Source: Mesotaenium endlicherianum (taxonomy: Eukaryota > Streptophyta > Zygnematophyceae > Zygnematales > Mesotaeniaceae). Taken from it: a DNA stretch of 64,000 nucleotides. The position numbers and the translations under genes are program-made. The notes under the pieces are model-generated. The model was given only the letters and a program-made list of their open reading frames with translations. It made no database searches and was not told where the DNA came from. This document shows, in pieces, positions 1 to 10,645 of this stretch; the first letter of the stretch is position 1, and each line of letters opens with the position of its first letter. The stretch is taken from the NCBI GenBank assembly GCA_009602735.1, contig WELA01012575.1, positions 49,080-113,079 of the forward strand, in the 5' to 3' direction.

Positions 1-706
1 CCATTCAGCCTGGGGTCCCAAGGGGCAATGTGAGGTGGTAGGATGAGGTAGCCGTCTAGGCCATAGTGGAAGTCATCCGGTTGGGCTCGGTCACACTCCT
101 GCTTCTTATTTGTGACGGTCATCCACCTCCAGTCTGTTGGCTGCTGGTAGTACTGGGGTCCGTGCTCAGCCTTCCTCAGTTTACACGAGAACCAGTGGGG
201 AGAGAACATTTGCTATCCTGCTTCCCTGGCCAAGTACTCCCAGCTCCTTCTCTCAACTTCATTGTAAGCTGGCAGTAATGTGAGGTAGAATACCGTATCC
301 TTAAAGCAATCGGGCCGCATGCTCACCATCGGATGAGTCTCTGATCTCCCACTATTTCCGATATGGGGACCGGCTTGTCCTCTAAATCATCTGCAAGATA
401 CGGGGCCTGCTCTGCTGTATAGCCCACCATCCTGGCATAATCTTCGTAGAGGACCACACCAGTGTGTGTCTCGATGTACCTATCCAGTGCTGCAGCTCCT
501 TCCCCCTGTAGCAGTGTTGTCTGTTCCAGCTTGTTGATTTCCTGGACTGCCAGCAATGCTTCCTTCAGGTTATCAAAGTTTTGGCCACCCACCACAGTAT
601 ATCTGTAAGTGGCCAAGCTCTTCTGTCTGTCCGCTTCAATCTTTTTCCTTCTCTCCTCCTCTGCCGCTGCTGCTTCCTCTTGTTGTTTCGTCTGTTTCTC
701 CTCCTC
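1..706 (-). pseudogene. ORF3 fragment of a family A Ty3/gypsy element, antisense
   Basis: Read on the minus strand this encodes the end of a Lys/Glu-rich coiled coil followed by the conserved ORF3 domain (short motifs YRYTVVGG, LYEDYARMVGYT) and then the segment matching LPPHIAPWDP at the left edge. It is closely similar to the plus-strand copy at about 43700-44380, so it is a piece of another family A copy that continues beyond the left end of the window. The function of ORF3 is unknown. It looks broken. Copy A1 begins against it at 707 in the opposite orientation. Confidence 0.8.
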
Positions 707-1093
707 TGTAATGAATCAGTATACTGGTCTAGAAGCTGAACAAGTAGCAAAGGCCGCGGAAGATACAGAAAGGAGGGAAAGACAGCCAGCTGACGAGCGC
801 ACTGTCGAGGAACTCATTGCATCAAGGGCCAATGTTCTGAACCCACCCCCCGCTGTACAACTCAACGTACCCCTAGGTCAAATACGTGACCGGCTGAATG
901 CGACAGGAATTGCTGCTGTAGGAGCGAGAGGGACTGTTGAGGACACTACTCAGCGAGTAGATGCCAATGCTGCTGCTGCATTTGCTAGACTACCACCCCA
1001 GAGTGTAGACTTGGGACCATTGTTCGTTCAAATGCAGTCGCAAATGGCGACCATGTATCAGTCCCAGCAGGAGGACAAAAGAATCATAATGTC

Positions 1094-1596
1094 TGTAGTG
1101 ATTTGAGTTATTACATATTAGTTTGCATATATTTTAATGTTTTCAAATATATTTGGAGTAGTATTGTGTGGAGTCAAGTGTGAATAGGTACTCTAGTAAC
1201 TTGGTTCATGTCCTTTGAACCTTCCAAGGCATTTTCGAAGTTAGAGGAAAGACCTAGAAGAACTCCATGTGGCAAAAGTCAGATGTGCCATTTTTAGGTC
1301 AAAAGGACATGTGTACATTATTCTAGAAAGAGGTGGCAAGTTTTGGGATGTGTTGGGTGCCAACACATCAACATACACTTTCCTAGAACTTACTTATGTA
1401 GCAAGTATATAAACAAGAGCTAGAACATAGAAAGACATTCCAAAATCACTCTTTTACTTGCCACAATCTAGAAATATATTAACTTTCAAGAAGCCATCCC
1501 TCTTTCAAGAAGCTATCACTTGTGTTCAAAGATCCTTGTCTTGAATAGATAAATTATTCTGTTTTACTAAGTAGTTTATCTATCTGTTTCACTACA
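1094..1596 (+). mobile_element. Solo LTR of family B with 5-bp target-site duplication
   Basis: A 503-bp LTR begins TGTAGTGATTTGAG and ends GTTTCACTACA. It matches, in reverse, the LTRs at 23553, 27178, 44569, 50741 and 56927. It is flanked by ATGTC at 1089-1093 and 1597-1601. Copy A4 has the uninterrupted site at about 38570-38580, so A4 serves as the empty-site reference. A solo LTR with a clean target duplication is the normal result of recombination between the two LTRs of a full insertion. Its sequence is closest to the young B LTRs at 50741 and 56927. Confidence 0.95.
1406..1413 (+). promoter_or_regulatory. TATA box in the family B LTR
   Basis: The sequence TATATAAA lies about 312 bp into the 503-bp LTR, after GCAAG and before CAAGAGC. 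It is a good plant TATA element, and it is present in every B LTR of the window (on the minus strand in the others). It would put the transcription start, and so the U3/R border, near 1437. This is inference from position only. Confidence 0.55.
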
Positions 1597-2599
1597 ATGT
1601 CCCTACTGCGGGACAGAGACCAACTGGGGTCTCACACCACTAATGGTGGTGGCCGAGGGCCTAGTAAGCCCAAGCCGAAACCCCCCCAGGAATATGATCC
1701 TGAGGGGAACAGAAAATATTACCTGATCAAGTTTCTCGCGGATGTTGAGCAGTGGCTGGAGAATTACCCAGAACTGCAAGATTACGAGAAGGTCAGGCAC
1801 ACCGGTGCGCTACTGAAAGGCAGTGCCGCAGACTGGTGGCTTTACTGGAAGGAAGAGCGTAAGGCTCGGCAACTCGGTGACCCTACGTGGGTAGAGTTTG
1901 TCGAGAAGTTGCATGAGAAGTTTGATGTCATCAACCAGCAGGAGAAAGCTATCTATGCGATGATCTCCCTGACACTGAAGCAGACCACTTCAGTTGCTGA
2001 GTTTGCTCAAAAGTTCCAAGAGAACATGATGAAGCAGCCTGATTTGCCAGAACGGTATAGGATAGCATACTTCAGGTATGGCTTGAAATCCGAGGTCTCT
2101 GGTCATTTTGCTGAGAAAAAGTATGAGAAACTAGCTGACTTGATCCAGGATGCTGACGCCTGGGATCAGCAGCAGTTCAATCACAAGCGCCAGAGTAAGG
2201 CTTTGGTGTCTAAGATTGTCAAAAAGCCCCACGGTTCCTACAATGCAATTGAAGGAGACCAGGCTGAGGATAATCAGGGTGATGAATATGAGTATGAGTA
2301 CAATGCTATTCAGTCTAGAGGTAGAGGTGGTCCCTCTCGAGGTGGCTATGGAAGGGGTGGTGGTAGGACTAAGCCGAGACCAGCCTCAGCAAAATCCACT
2401 TGCTACCATTGTCAGCAGAAAGGCCACTACAGAGAACAGTGTCCAGTCAAGCACCTGCCTAAGGTCGAGAGAAAAGACCAGCCTTTAAAAGACAGCAACA
2501 GTCAGTACTCCAGTCTACTGACTGTGAGGATGCTAGAGATAGTGAGTCGTCACTAGCTGCCCTCGTAGCAGGTATTAGGGGTCCTGCTGATCTGGATTC

Positions 2600-3015
2600 A
2601 CTATGCATGCCTGACAACCAGATAAAGGAGACCATCAGCAATATAGACGTCCAGAGAGTGCACACTCTGGATGCTCTTGTTCCACCTCATGTCCAACATT
2701 TCTTTGCTAAGTCAGGAGAACAATGCGAAAGTCAAGGAAAGACAGTCCCCCCTATCCTACTGCATTGCATGATTCCAGGTAGGAAGGTAAGGGCATTTAT
2801 TGACGGAAGGGCGTCACATACTTTTATCCACAAGGACTTAGTTAAGCGGCTAAGGCTGCCTACAGTTAAAGTGAGAGGAGCCAGTGATGGGCAGACTAAC
2901 TTGGCACCCACCAGTGCTCTTCCTCTTGTCCTGTGTGGATGGCAAATGAAGGAAAAGAAGCGGCTTCCAGAAGGATGCAAGTTGCTGAATGCAATGGAGT
3001 TCGTCAAAAGCTGAA
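2600..3015 (+). pseudogene. A1 protease region
   Basis: Retropepsin-like region between the zinc knuckle and reverse transcriptase. It aligns with the A2 and A4 copies around an active-site block that reads FVDGGASHTFIHK in A4, followed by LVKRLRLPTV. In the family this aspartic protease cuts the Gag-Pol polyprotein. Fossil, broken. Confidence 0.75.
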
Positions 3016-3029
3016 ACCAGAAGGAGGAC

Positions 3030-4500
3030 AGAATGTTCTGTCTGCTGCTAAGAGAGGTACCTCCTCAACCTGAAGAAGTGGTTGAGAAAAAGGTAAGCCC
3101 TCCGGAGCACCCTACTGCTGCAAAAATTGTTGCTCAGTACACTGATGTATTTAATATGCCTCCAGGACTACCCTTTAAGAGGGAAGTAGATCATAGGATT
3201 GATCTATTACTTGGGAGTCAGCCACCTTGGCAACGCACTTATGGCTTGTCTTATGTGGAGAGCGAGGAGTTGAAAACACAGATTGCAGAGCTTGAGGAAA
3301 ATGGTTATATTTCTCCCAGTAAATCACCTTACGGCGCACCCATCCTATTTGTTAAGAAAAAGGATGGCAGTATGCGGATGTGTGTGGATTACAGAGCCCT
3401 GAACAGAATTACGATAAAGAACAAGTATGCTTTACCCAGGATCGAGGACTTACGTGATACCTTGTCTGTTGCTAAGGTGTTCAGTAAGATAGATCTCAAG
3501 AGTGGTTATCATCAAATCAGGATTGCTGAGGGGGATGAACACAAGACTGCTTTCCGTACACGTTATGGACACTATGAGTTCAACGTGATGCCAATTGGAC
3601 TGACTAATGCTCCTGCCACCTTCATGGGTGCTATGAATGACATTTTTAGACCTTATTTGGATAAGTTTGTGCAAGTTTTCCTGGATGATATTTTAATTTT
3701 CTCTAAAGATGAAGCTCAGCACACTGAACACTTAAAGAAAGTGCTGGACACTCTGCGGAAAAATCACTTGTATGCTAAAATGAGCAAGTGTGATTTCTTT
3801 AAGGAAAGTATTGAATTCTTAGGCCACGTTGTCAGTAAAGAGGGCATCAGTGTGGATCCTAAGAAAGTCCAGACCATAAGGGACTGGCCAGTACCACAGT
3901 CTGTCTCTGAAGTTAGATCCTTCCTCGGGTTGGCTAACTACTATAGGAGATTTATTGAGAATTATTCCACAAAGGCCAGTAAACTGACTGACCTTACTAA
4001 GAAAGACATCGGGTATGTGTGGGGGGAAGAGCAGCAGGCTGCCTTCCAGACCCTTAAAGATGCCCTTTGTTCTGCCCCAGTGCTAGCCGTGTATGACCCC
4101 AGCAAACCGGTGCAGGTGGTTACTGATGCCTCTGATTTTGCCATGGGTGCTATTTTGTTGCAGCCTGCTGACAAAACCACAAAGGATGGTAAGGTACGGC
4201 AGGAGTGGCATCCTGTGTTGTATGAGTCTATGAAATTTAATCCAGCGGAGATTAATTACTCAGTGCATGATAAAGAGCTGCTAGCTATCATTCATGTACT
4301 CAAACAGTGGAGAGCATACTTACATGGTAAAGCTTTTAAGGTGATTACAGATCATCTAGCTCTGACTCACTTTCAGAAGAAGTCCAAGCTGTCGAGGAGG
4401 GAGAACCGCTGGAGCCAGATGCTGGAGCAGTTTCAAGTCTAGATCGACTACAAACCAGGGAAGTTGAATCCTGCTGATGAACTCTCTAGAAGACCTGACA
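3030..4500 (+). pseudogene. A1 reverse transcriptase and RNase H region
   Basis: A long stretch with the full order of Ty3/gypsy RT blocks: [19 protein letters not shown] near 3350, [16 protein letters not shown] near 3490, [11 protein letters not shown] near 3600 and [11 protein letters not shown] near 3680. RNase H follows, from [16 protein letters not shown] near 4115 to the [10 protein letters not shown] block near 4350. It is nearly identical by eye to copies A2 and A4. The domain order RT-RH-integrase is diagnostic of Ty3/gypsy. Belongs to a broken element. Confidence 0.9.
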
Positions 4501-6075
4501 TGCAAGAAAGGAACTTTAGTCCGCATGCTGTAGACAAAGTCCTGTGTGCACTCACTTCACTAAAAGTGAAAAAGTCCTTCCTAGAACAACTTAGGAAAGC
4601 CTACCTTTCTGACCCAACATTTGAGCCCAGCCCCACTACTGGTGTGTGTCGTGCTACTGCACTCGGGTATAAGCTTAAGGGAGGGGTCTGGGTGACTGAA
4701 ACCACTTCAGGCAGGCTGAAGCTGGTCATTCCTAATAACTTGGAAATAAGGTCTCTCTTACTGAGTCAAGCGCATGACAGTCTCCTGGGTGGACATTTGG
4801 GGCAGGCCAAAACTGTTGGCAAACTGGCAAAACATTATCATTGGGAGGGGTTACCCCGGGAGGTCTTGAAATATGTCAAGTCCTGTGACCAGTGTCAGAG
4901 AAATAAGTCTCGGCACACACCACCCGGAGGTCTCTTGCAACCACTGCCCATCCTAGCTGGACGCTGGGAAACCATATCCATGGACTGGGTGGTCTCACTA
5001 CCACGAATTGCCAATGGGCATGATTCAATACTGGTAGTCGTGGATAAACTGACAAAAATGGTCATTTTTATCCCCACAACTGTCAAAGTGACTGCACTCG
5101 AAACAGCGAGACAGTTTTACAACCATGTAGTATGCCAACATGGGCTCCCTTCTAATATTATCTCAGAAAGAGACTCAAAATTCACCTCTAAGTTCTGGAG
5201 AGCTTTAATGGGGTTAATGGGAGTCAACCAGCTGCTCAGCACAGCAAACCACCCTCAGACTGATGGGCAGACTGAAAGAACTAACCGAGTTCTGCAGGAG
5301 GTGCTGAGAGCATATATTAACCAAAAACAAGATAATTGGGATGACCTGTTGCCTCAAATTCAGTTTGCGGTCAACAGTGCGGTGCACGCGTCAACGGGCA
5401 AGACTCCTTTTGAACTCAGCCTGGGTAGAGTCCCTAAGTCTCCTCTAGATGTGCTTGGGGAATCTTTAACTCACCCTGACGGGATTGACAACCCGGTCTC
5501 CCTCCAGTTAACTCAGGAGTTTGCTGACACCCTGTGCGAAGTCCAACGAAACCTGCACAAGGCCCAAGAAAACCAACAAAAATACGCTAATCAACACCGT
5601 CGGGAACTGACATTTTCCAAGGGGGATTTAGTCAAACTGCATTCTCAGCACCTGTACCTCCCTGGTGTGGTCAAGAAAAAGCTTGGCCCTGTCTGGGTCG
5701 GTCCATATTCGGTGGTCCGTCGTGTCGATCAGAATGCTTACAAACTGAACATGTCAGCTGACTACAAGGGTCACCCGGTCTTTAATGTCTTCTTCCTGGA
5801 ACCATACATCAAAGGTGATACACTGTTCACAGGTCGGTTACCTGTCCAACCGGGACAGGTCCCCGCTGTCCGGTTGGCGACCCTGAGGAATATGAGGTCG
5901 ATGAGATTTTAGACGCTCGCTCGGTCCGTCGATCGTCTAAATATGTCATGAAGTACCTCATCCGATGTAAGGGTTACGATGCCTCTGGGGACACTTGGGC
6001 ATTTAAAGATCAGCTGACCCATGCCAAAGGGGCGTTGAAACGGTTCCACCTTTGGGCGGCTGGGGCACCTCCCTA
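4500..6075 (+). pseudogene. A1 integrase and chromodomain region
   Basis: The HHCC zinc-binding part lies near 4765-4900 ([12 protein letters not shown] to CDQCQRNKS). The catalytic core follows from about 4975 (SMDWVVSLP) to about 5290 ([13 protein letters not shown]). A GPY/F-like block is near 5680-5750. A chromodomain at about 5885-6015 has the [12 protein letters not shown] start and a GYDASGDTW end. In chromoviruses the chromodomain steers integration to marked chromatin. The region is spread over more than one frame; fossil. Confidence 0.9.
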
Positions 6076-6126
6076 ACTGTCATTTCAGTTGACACGAGAA
6101 GGTGAAAGGAGGTCCTGTCTCCATAT

Positions 6127-6138
6127 AAGTTGGAGGGA
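6127..6138 (+). other. Purine tract (PPT-like) between pol and ORF3
   Basis: AAGTTGGAGGGA, preceded by a GGAG...CTCC mini-stem and an AT spacer. The same tract lies after the chromodomain in A3 (18710) and A4 (43052), and again directly before the 3' LTR of A3 (20845). A tract at the LTR is the usual plus-strand primer. This extra copy before ORF3 could be a second, internal primer site. Confidence 0.6.
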
Positions 6139-6139
6139 G

Positions 6140-6227
6140 ATGTGACAGTTAGTGGCAGTTGTGACAGGCAGACCACCTTTAAATTTAAGTTGGAGGGAGT
6201 GGTAGTCTCTGATCACCATATTACCCA
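6140..6227 (+). repeat. 88-bp inverted repeat, left arm (partner 6588-6675)
   Basis: This arm and 6588-6675 are reverse complements with about two mismatches over 88 bp, separated by 360 bp. The left arm is in its native place: related sequence follows pol in copy A3 at about 18770-18850. The right arm is therefore the inverted duplicate. It contains a second purine tract, AAGTTGGAGGGA, at about 6187-6198. Confidence 0.9.
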
Positions 6228-6374
6228 CTCAACCTGTGCTCACACTCATTTGCTCTCCAACTCTATTTTTCCTTATAGTTGCTCACACCAGGTATTCCAC
6301 TCTAGGAACTCTCCTGATCGCGTCCCTCTTCATCAAGGGCACTCAGTAGCGGCAAAATATCATGACTTCACTAA

Positions 6375-6894
6375 CTGCATTGTGTTTATGATTGAGCAGG
6401 ATGACTCAAAAGTCGGAACTCAAGAGGAAGAGAAGGGCGGAAGAGGCACATGCAAAATACTTGCAATTCCGTGGAGACATCGAATCATCTTCCATCACCG
6501 CTCGGGAATCACAACGACTCCAACAACAGCGGGAGGCACAGAAGAAGAAGGAGGAGGAGGCACAGGCCAGACTGAGGCAGGAAGAAATGGGTAATATGGT
6601 GATCAGAGACTACCACTCCCTCCAACTTAAATTTAAAGGTGGGCTGCCTGTCACAACTGTCACTAACTGTCACATCTAAAAGAAAAGCTACAGAGGAGGC
6701 TAAGAAAGCAGAGGAGGAGAGACAAGCGGAGGAGAAGCGGAAGCAGCAGGCTGAAGAAGAAGAACAGAGGAGAATCAGCAGCTACCGCTACACGGTGCTG
6801 GGCAAGGGCTTTGATCTACTGGAGGAGGCCTTCAAGTATGCCCAGAGAAGTCGCAGTGAGTCACAGAAGGAAATCCTCCAGAAGGAAGGGGAGA
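6375..6894 (+). pseudogene. A1 ORF3 (coiled-coil protein), partial fossil
   Basis: This matches the first half of the ORF3 of copy A3: a basic start (SELKRKRRAEE), a K/E/Q-rich coiled coil, then the start of the conserved domain (SSYRYTVLGKGFDLLEEAF). TCACTAAC at 6368 and GAGCAG ending at 6399 precede the reading region, a branch-point and acceptor arrangement shared with A3 and A4. The right arm of the 88-bp inverted repeat overlaps this region. The sequence ends against copy A2. Function unknown; looks broken. Confidence 0.75.
6588..6675 (-). repeat. 88-bp inverted repeat, right arm
   Basis: Reverse complement of 6140-6227, with about two mismatches. It lies within the ORF3 region of copy A1 and is absent from the corresponding place in copy A3. 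It most likely arose by a local template switch or inversion event. Confidence 0.9.
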
Positions 6895-9700
6895 CGATCG
6901 ACGGACCGAGCGAGCGTCTAAAATCTCATCGACCTCATATTCTTCCGGATCGTCGTCCCGGACAGCGGGGACCGGTCCCGGTTGGACAGGTAATCGACCT
7001 GTGAACAGTGATTCACCTTTGATGTATGATTCTAGGAAGGAGACATTAAGGACCGGGTGACCCTTGTAGTCAGCTGACATGTTCAGTTTGTAAGCATTTT
7101 GACCGACACGACGTACCACCGAATATATACCGACCCAGACAGGGCCAAGCTTTTTCTTGACCACACCAGGGAGGTACAGGTGCTGAGAATGCAGTTTGAC
7201 TAAATCGCCCTTAGAAAATGTCAGTTCCCGACGGTGTTGATTAGCGTATTTTTGTTGGTTTTCTTGGGCCGTGTGCAAGTTTCGTTGGACTTCTGACAGG
7301 GTGTCAGCAAACTCCTGAGTTAACTGGAGGGAGACCGGGTTGTCAATCCCTTCAGGGTGAGTTAAAGATTCCCCTAGCACATCTAGAGGAGACTTAGGGA
7401 CTCTACCCAGGCTGAGTTCAAAAGGAGTCTTGCCCGTTGACGCGTGCACCGCACTGTTGACCGCAAACTGAATTTGAGGCAACAGGTCATCCCAATTATC
7501 TTGTTTTTGGTTAATATATGCTCTCAGCACCTCCTGTAGAACTCGATTAGTTCTTTCAGTCTGCCCATCAGTCTGAGGGTGGTTTGCTGTGCTGAGCAGC
7601 TGTTTGACTCCCATTAACCCCATTAAAGCTATCCAGAACTTAGAGGTGAATTTTGAGTCTCTGTCTGAGATGATATTAGAAAGTAGCCCATGTTGGCATA
7701 CTACATGGTTGTAAAACAATCTCGCAGTTTCGAGTGCAGTTACTTTGACAGTTGTGGGGATGAAAATGACCATTTTTGTCAGTTTATCCACGACTACCAA
7801 TATCGAATCATGCCCATTAGCAGTACGTGGCAGTGTGACCACCCAGTCCATGGACATAGTTTCCCAGCGTCCAGCTGGGATGGGCAGGGGTTGCAAGAGA
7901 CCTCCTGGTGGTGTGTGCCGAGACTTATTTCTCTGACACTGGTCACAGGACTTGACATATTTCAAGACCTCCCGGGGTAACCCCTCCCAATGATAATGTT
8001 TTGCCAGTTTGCCAACAGTTTTGGCCTGCCCCAAATGTCCACCCAGGAGACTGTCATGAGCTTGACTCAGTAAGAGAGACCTTATTTCCAAATTATTAGG
8101 AATGACCAGCTTCAGCCTGCCTGAAGTGGTTTCAGTCACCCAGACCCCTCCCTTGAGCTTATACCCGAGTGCGGTAGCACGACACATACCAGTAGTGGGG
8201 CTGGGCTCAAATGTTGGGTCAGAAAGGTAGGCTTTCCTAAGTTGTTCAAGGAAGGACTTTTTCACCTTTAGTGAAGTGAGTGCACACAGGACTTTATCTA
8301 CAGTATGCTGACTAAAGTTCCTTTCTTGCAAGTCAGGTCTTCTAGAGAGTGCATCAGCAGGATTCAACTTCCCTGGTTTGTAGTCGATCTGGACTTGGAA
8401 CTGCTCCAGCATCTGGCTCCAGCGGTTCTCCCTCCTCGACAGCTTGGACTTCTTCTGAAAGTGGGTCAGAGCTAGATGATCTGTAATCACCTTAAAAGCT
8501 TTACCATGTAAGTATGCTCTCCACTGTTTGAGTACATGAATGATAGCTAGCAGCTCTTTATCATGCACTGAGTAATTAATCTCCGCTGGATTAAATTTCA
8601 TAGACTCATACAACACAGGATGCCACTCCTGCCGTACCTTACCATCCTTTGTGGTTTTGTCAGCAGGCTGCAACAAAATAGCACCCATGGCAAAGTCAGA
8701 GGCATCAGTAACCACCTGCACCGGTTTGCTGGGGTCATACACGGCTAGCACTGGGGCAGAACAAAGGGCATCTTTTAGGGTCTGGAAGGCAGCCTGCTGC
8801 TCTTCCCCCCACACATACCCGATGTCTTTCTTAATAAGGTCAGTTAGTTTACTGGCCTTTGTGGAATAATTCTCAAAAAATCTCCTATAGTAGTTAGCCA
8901 ACCCGAGGAAGGATCTAACTTCAGAGACAGACTGTGGTACTGGCCAGTCCCTTATGGTCTGGACTTTCTTAGGATCCACACTGATGCCCTCTTTACTGAC
9001 AACGTGGCCTAAGAATTCAATACTTTCCTTAAAGAAATCACACTTGCTCATTTTAGCATATAAGTGATTCGTTCTCAGAGTGTCCAGGACTGTCTTTAAG
9101 TGTTCAGCGTGCTGAGCTTCATCTTTAGAGAAAATTAAAATATCATCCAGGAAAACTTGCACAAACTTATCCAAATAAGGTCTGAAAATGTCATTCATAG
9201 CACCCATGAAGGTGGCAGGAGCATTAGTCAGTCTAAATGGCATCACGTTGAACTCATAGTGCCCATAACGTGTACGGAAGGCAGTCTTGTGTTCATCCCC
9301 CTCAGCAATCCTGATTTGATGATAACCACTCTTGAGATCTATCTTACTGAACACCTTAGCACCAGACAAGGTATCAAGCTAGTCCTCGATTCTAGGTAAA
9401 GCATACTTGTTCTTTACCGTAATTCTGTTCAGGGCTCTGTAATCCACACACATCCGCATACTGCCATCCTTTTTCTTAACAAATAGGATGGGTGCGCCGT
9501 AAGGTGATTTACTGGGAGAAATATAACCATTTTCCTCAAGCTTTGCAATCTACGTTTTCAACTCCTCGCTCTGCACATAAGACAAGCCATAAGTGCGTTG
9601 CCAAGGTGGCTGACTCCCAAGTAATAGATCAATCCTATGATCTACTTCCCTCTTAGGGGGTAGTCCTGGAGGCATATTAAATACATCCGTGTATTGAGCA
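6895..9700 (-). pseudogene. A2 RT-RNase H-integrase-chromodomain region
   Basis: Reading leftwards: RT blocks ([27 protein letters not shown]), RNase H ([11 protein letters not shown]), integrase zinc part ([21 protein letters not shown]), catalytic core ([22 protein letters not shown]), GPY/F-like region and the beginning of the chromodomain. It is closely similar to A1 at the protein level. The right-hand part is in another frame, so the element counts as broken. Confidence 0.9.
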
Positions 9701-10645
9701 ACAATTTCCGCAGTAGTACGGTGCTCCGGAGGGCTTACCTTTTTCTCCACCACTTCTTCAGGTTGAGGAGGTACCTCTCTTAGCAGCAGACAGAACATTC
9801 TGTCTTCCTTCTGGTTTCGGATTTTGACAAACTCCATTGCATTCAGCAACTTGCATCCTTCTGGAAGCCTCTTATATTCCTTCAATTGCCATCCACACAG
9901 GACAAGAGGAAGAGCACTGGTGGGTGACAAGTCAGTCAGCCCATCACTGGCTCCTCTCACTTTAACTGTACCTCTACTCCAACACACTTCAGCTTGATGT
10001 TTATTGAGCCAGGACCTGCCTAGCACGAGATCATAAAAGCCAGTGTTGAGTACCTCAAATGTAAGCGTTTCATTTAGAACTGCAATGCCAGTTCTTCACT
10101 GGACCTCAATAGGCTTGGTTATAACTCCTCCCGGGATACTTGAGGCATCTCCAAGGAATATTTTTCTATTCCCTTGGGTGACAGTAGGCAGCCTTAGCCG
10201 CTTAACTAAGTCCTTGTGGATAAAAGTATGTGACGCCCCTCCATCAACAAATGCCCTCACCTTCCTACCTGCAATCATGCAATGCAGTAGGATAGGGGGG
10301 ACTGTCTTTTCCTGACTTTCGCATTGTTCTCCTAACTTAGCAAAGAAATGTTGGACATCAGGTGGAACAAGAGCATCCAGAGTGTGCACTCTCTGGACGT
10401 CTATATTGCTGATGGTCTCCTTTATCTGGTTGTCAGGCATGCATATTGAATCCAATTCAGCAGGACCCATAATACCTGTTACGAGGGCAGCTAGTGACGA
10501 CTCACTATCTCTAGCATCCACACAGCCAGTAGACTGGATTACTGACCGTTGCTGTCTTTTGAAGGCTGGTCTTTTCTCTCGACCTTCGGAAGGTGCTTGA
10601 CTGGACACTGTTCTCTGTAGTGGCCCAACTGCTAACAATGGTAGC
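9700..10645 (-). pseudogene. A2 protease region and RT leader
   Basis: Contains the aspartic protease block RAFVDGGASHTFIHK near 10260, the LGRSWLNKHQAEVCW block near 10010 and the leader to RT ([16 protein letters not shown]). It matches A4 at 39395-40280. Fossil, in more than one frame. Confidence 0.8.

Larger units (their letters stand above)
729..2560 (+). pseudogene. A1 gag region
   Basis: Gag-type structural region of copy A1. The N-terminal part is Ala/Glu-rich and matches the gag start of copies A2 and A4. The central part has the capsid-like block around GSAADWWLYWKEE and VAEFAQKFQENM typical of Ty3/gypsy gag. The C-terminal part is Arg/Gly-rich with one CCHC zinc knuckle (CYHCQQKGHYREQC) at about 2400-2445. 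A solo LTR of family B lies within the region at 1094-1596. Fossil, broken. In the family, gag forms the particle and the knuckle binds genomic RNA. Confidence 0.85.
707..6894 (+). mobile_element. Ty3/gypsy chromovirus, family A, copy A1 (broken)
   Basis: A degenerate family A copy. A short stub of the LTR start (TGTAATGAATCAGTATA) lies at 707. It is followed by gag, protease, reverse transcriptase-RNase H, integrase and chromodomain segments, a purine tract at 6127, and part of the downstream ORF3. A solo family B LTR sits inside gag. The right end abuts copy A2, which runs the other way. The coding parts are spread over several frames; I estimate about five or more breaks. Order and motifs are those of plant chromoviruses; the sense-strand ORF3 after the chromodomain is unusual. 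Confidence 0.9.

Noticed and set aside
6140-6675. The 88-bp inverted repeat as terminal repeats of a MITE or DNA transposon
   Set aside because: The left arm is ordinary leader sequence also found in copy A3; no target duplication frames the pair.
7690-9399. Plus-strand ORFs opposite copy A2 pol
   Set aside because: Shadows of the antisense pol reading frame; the same shadows appear opposite the other A and B pol copies.
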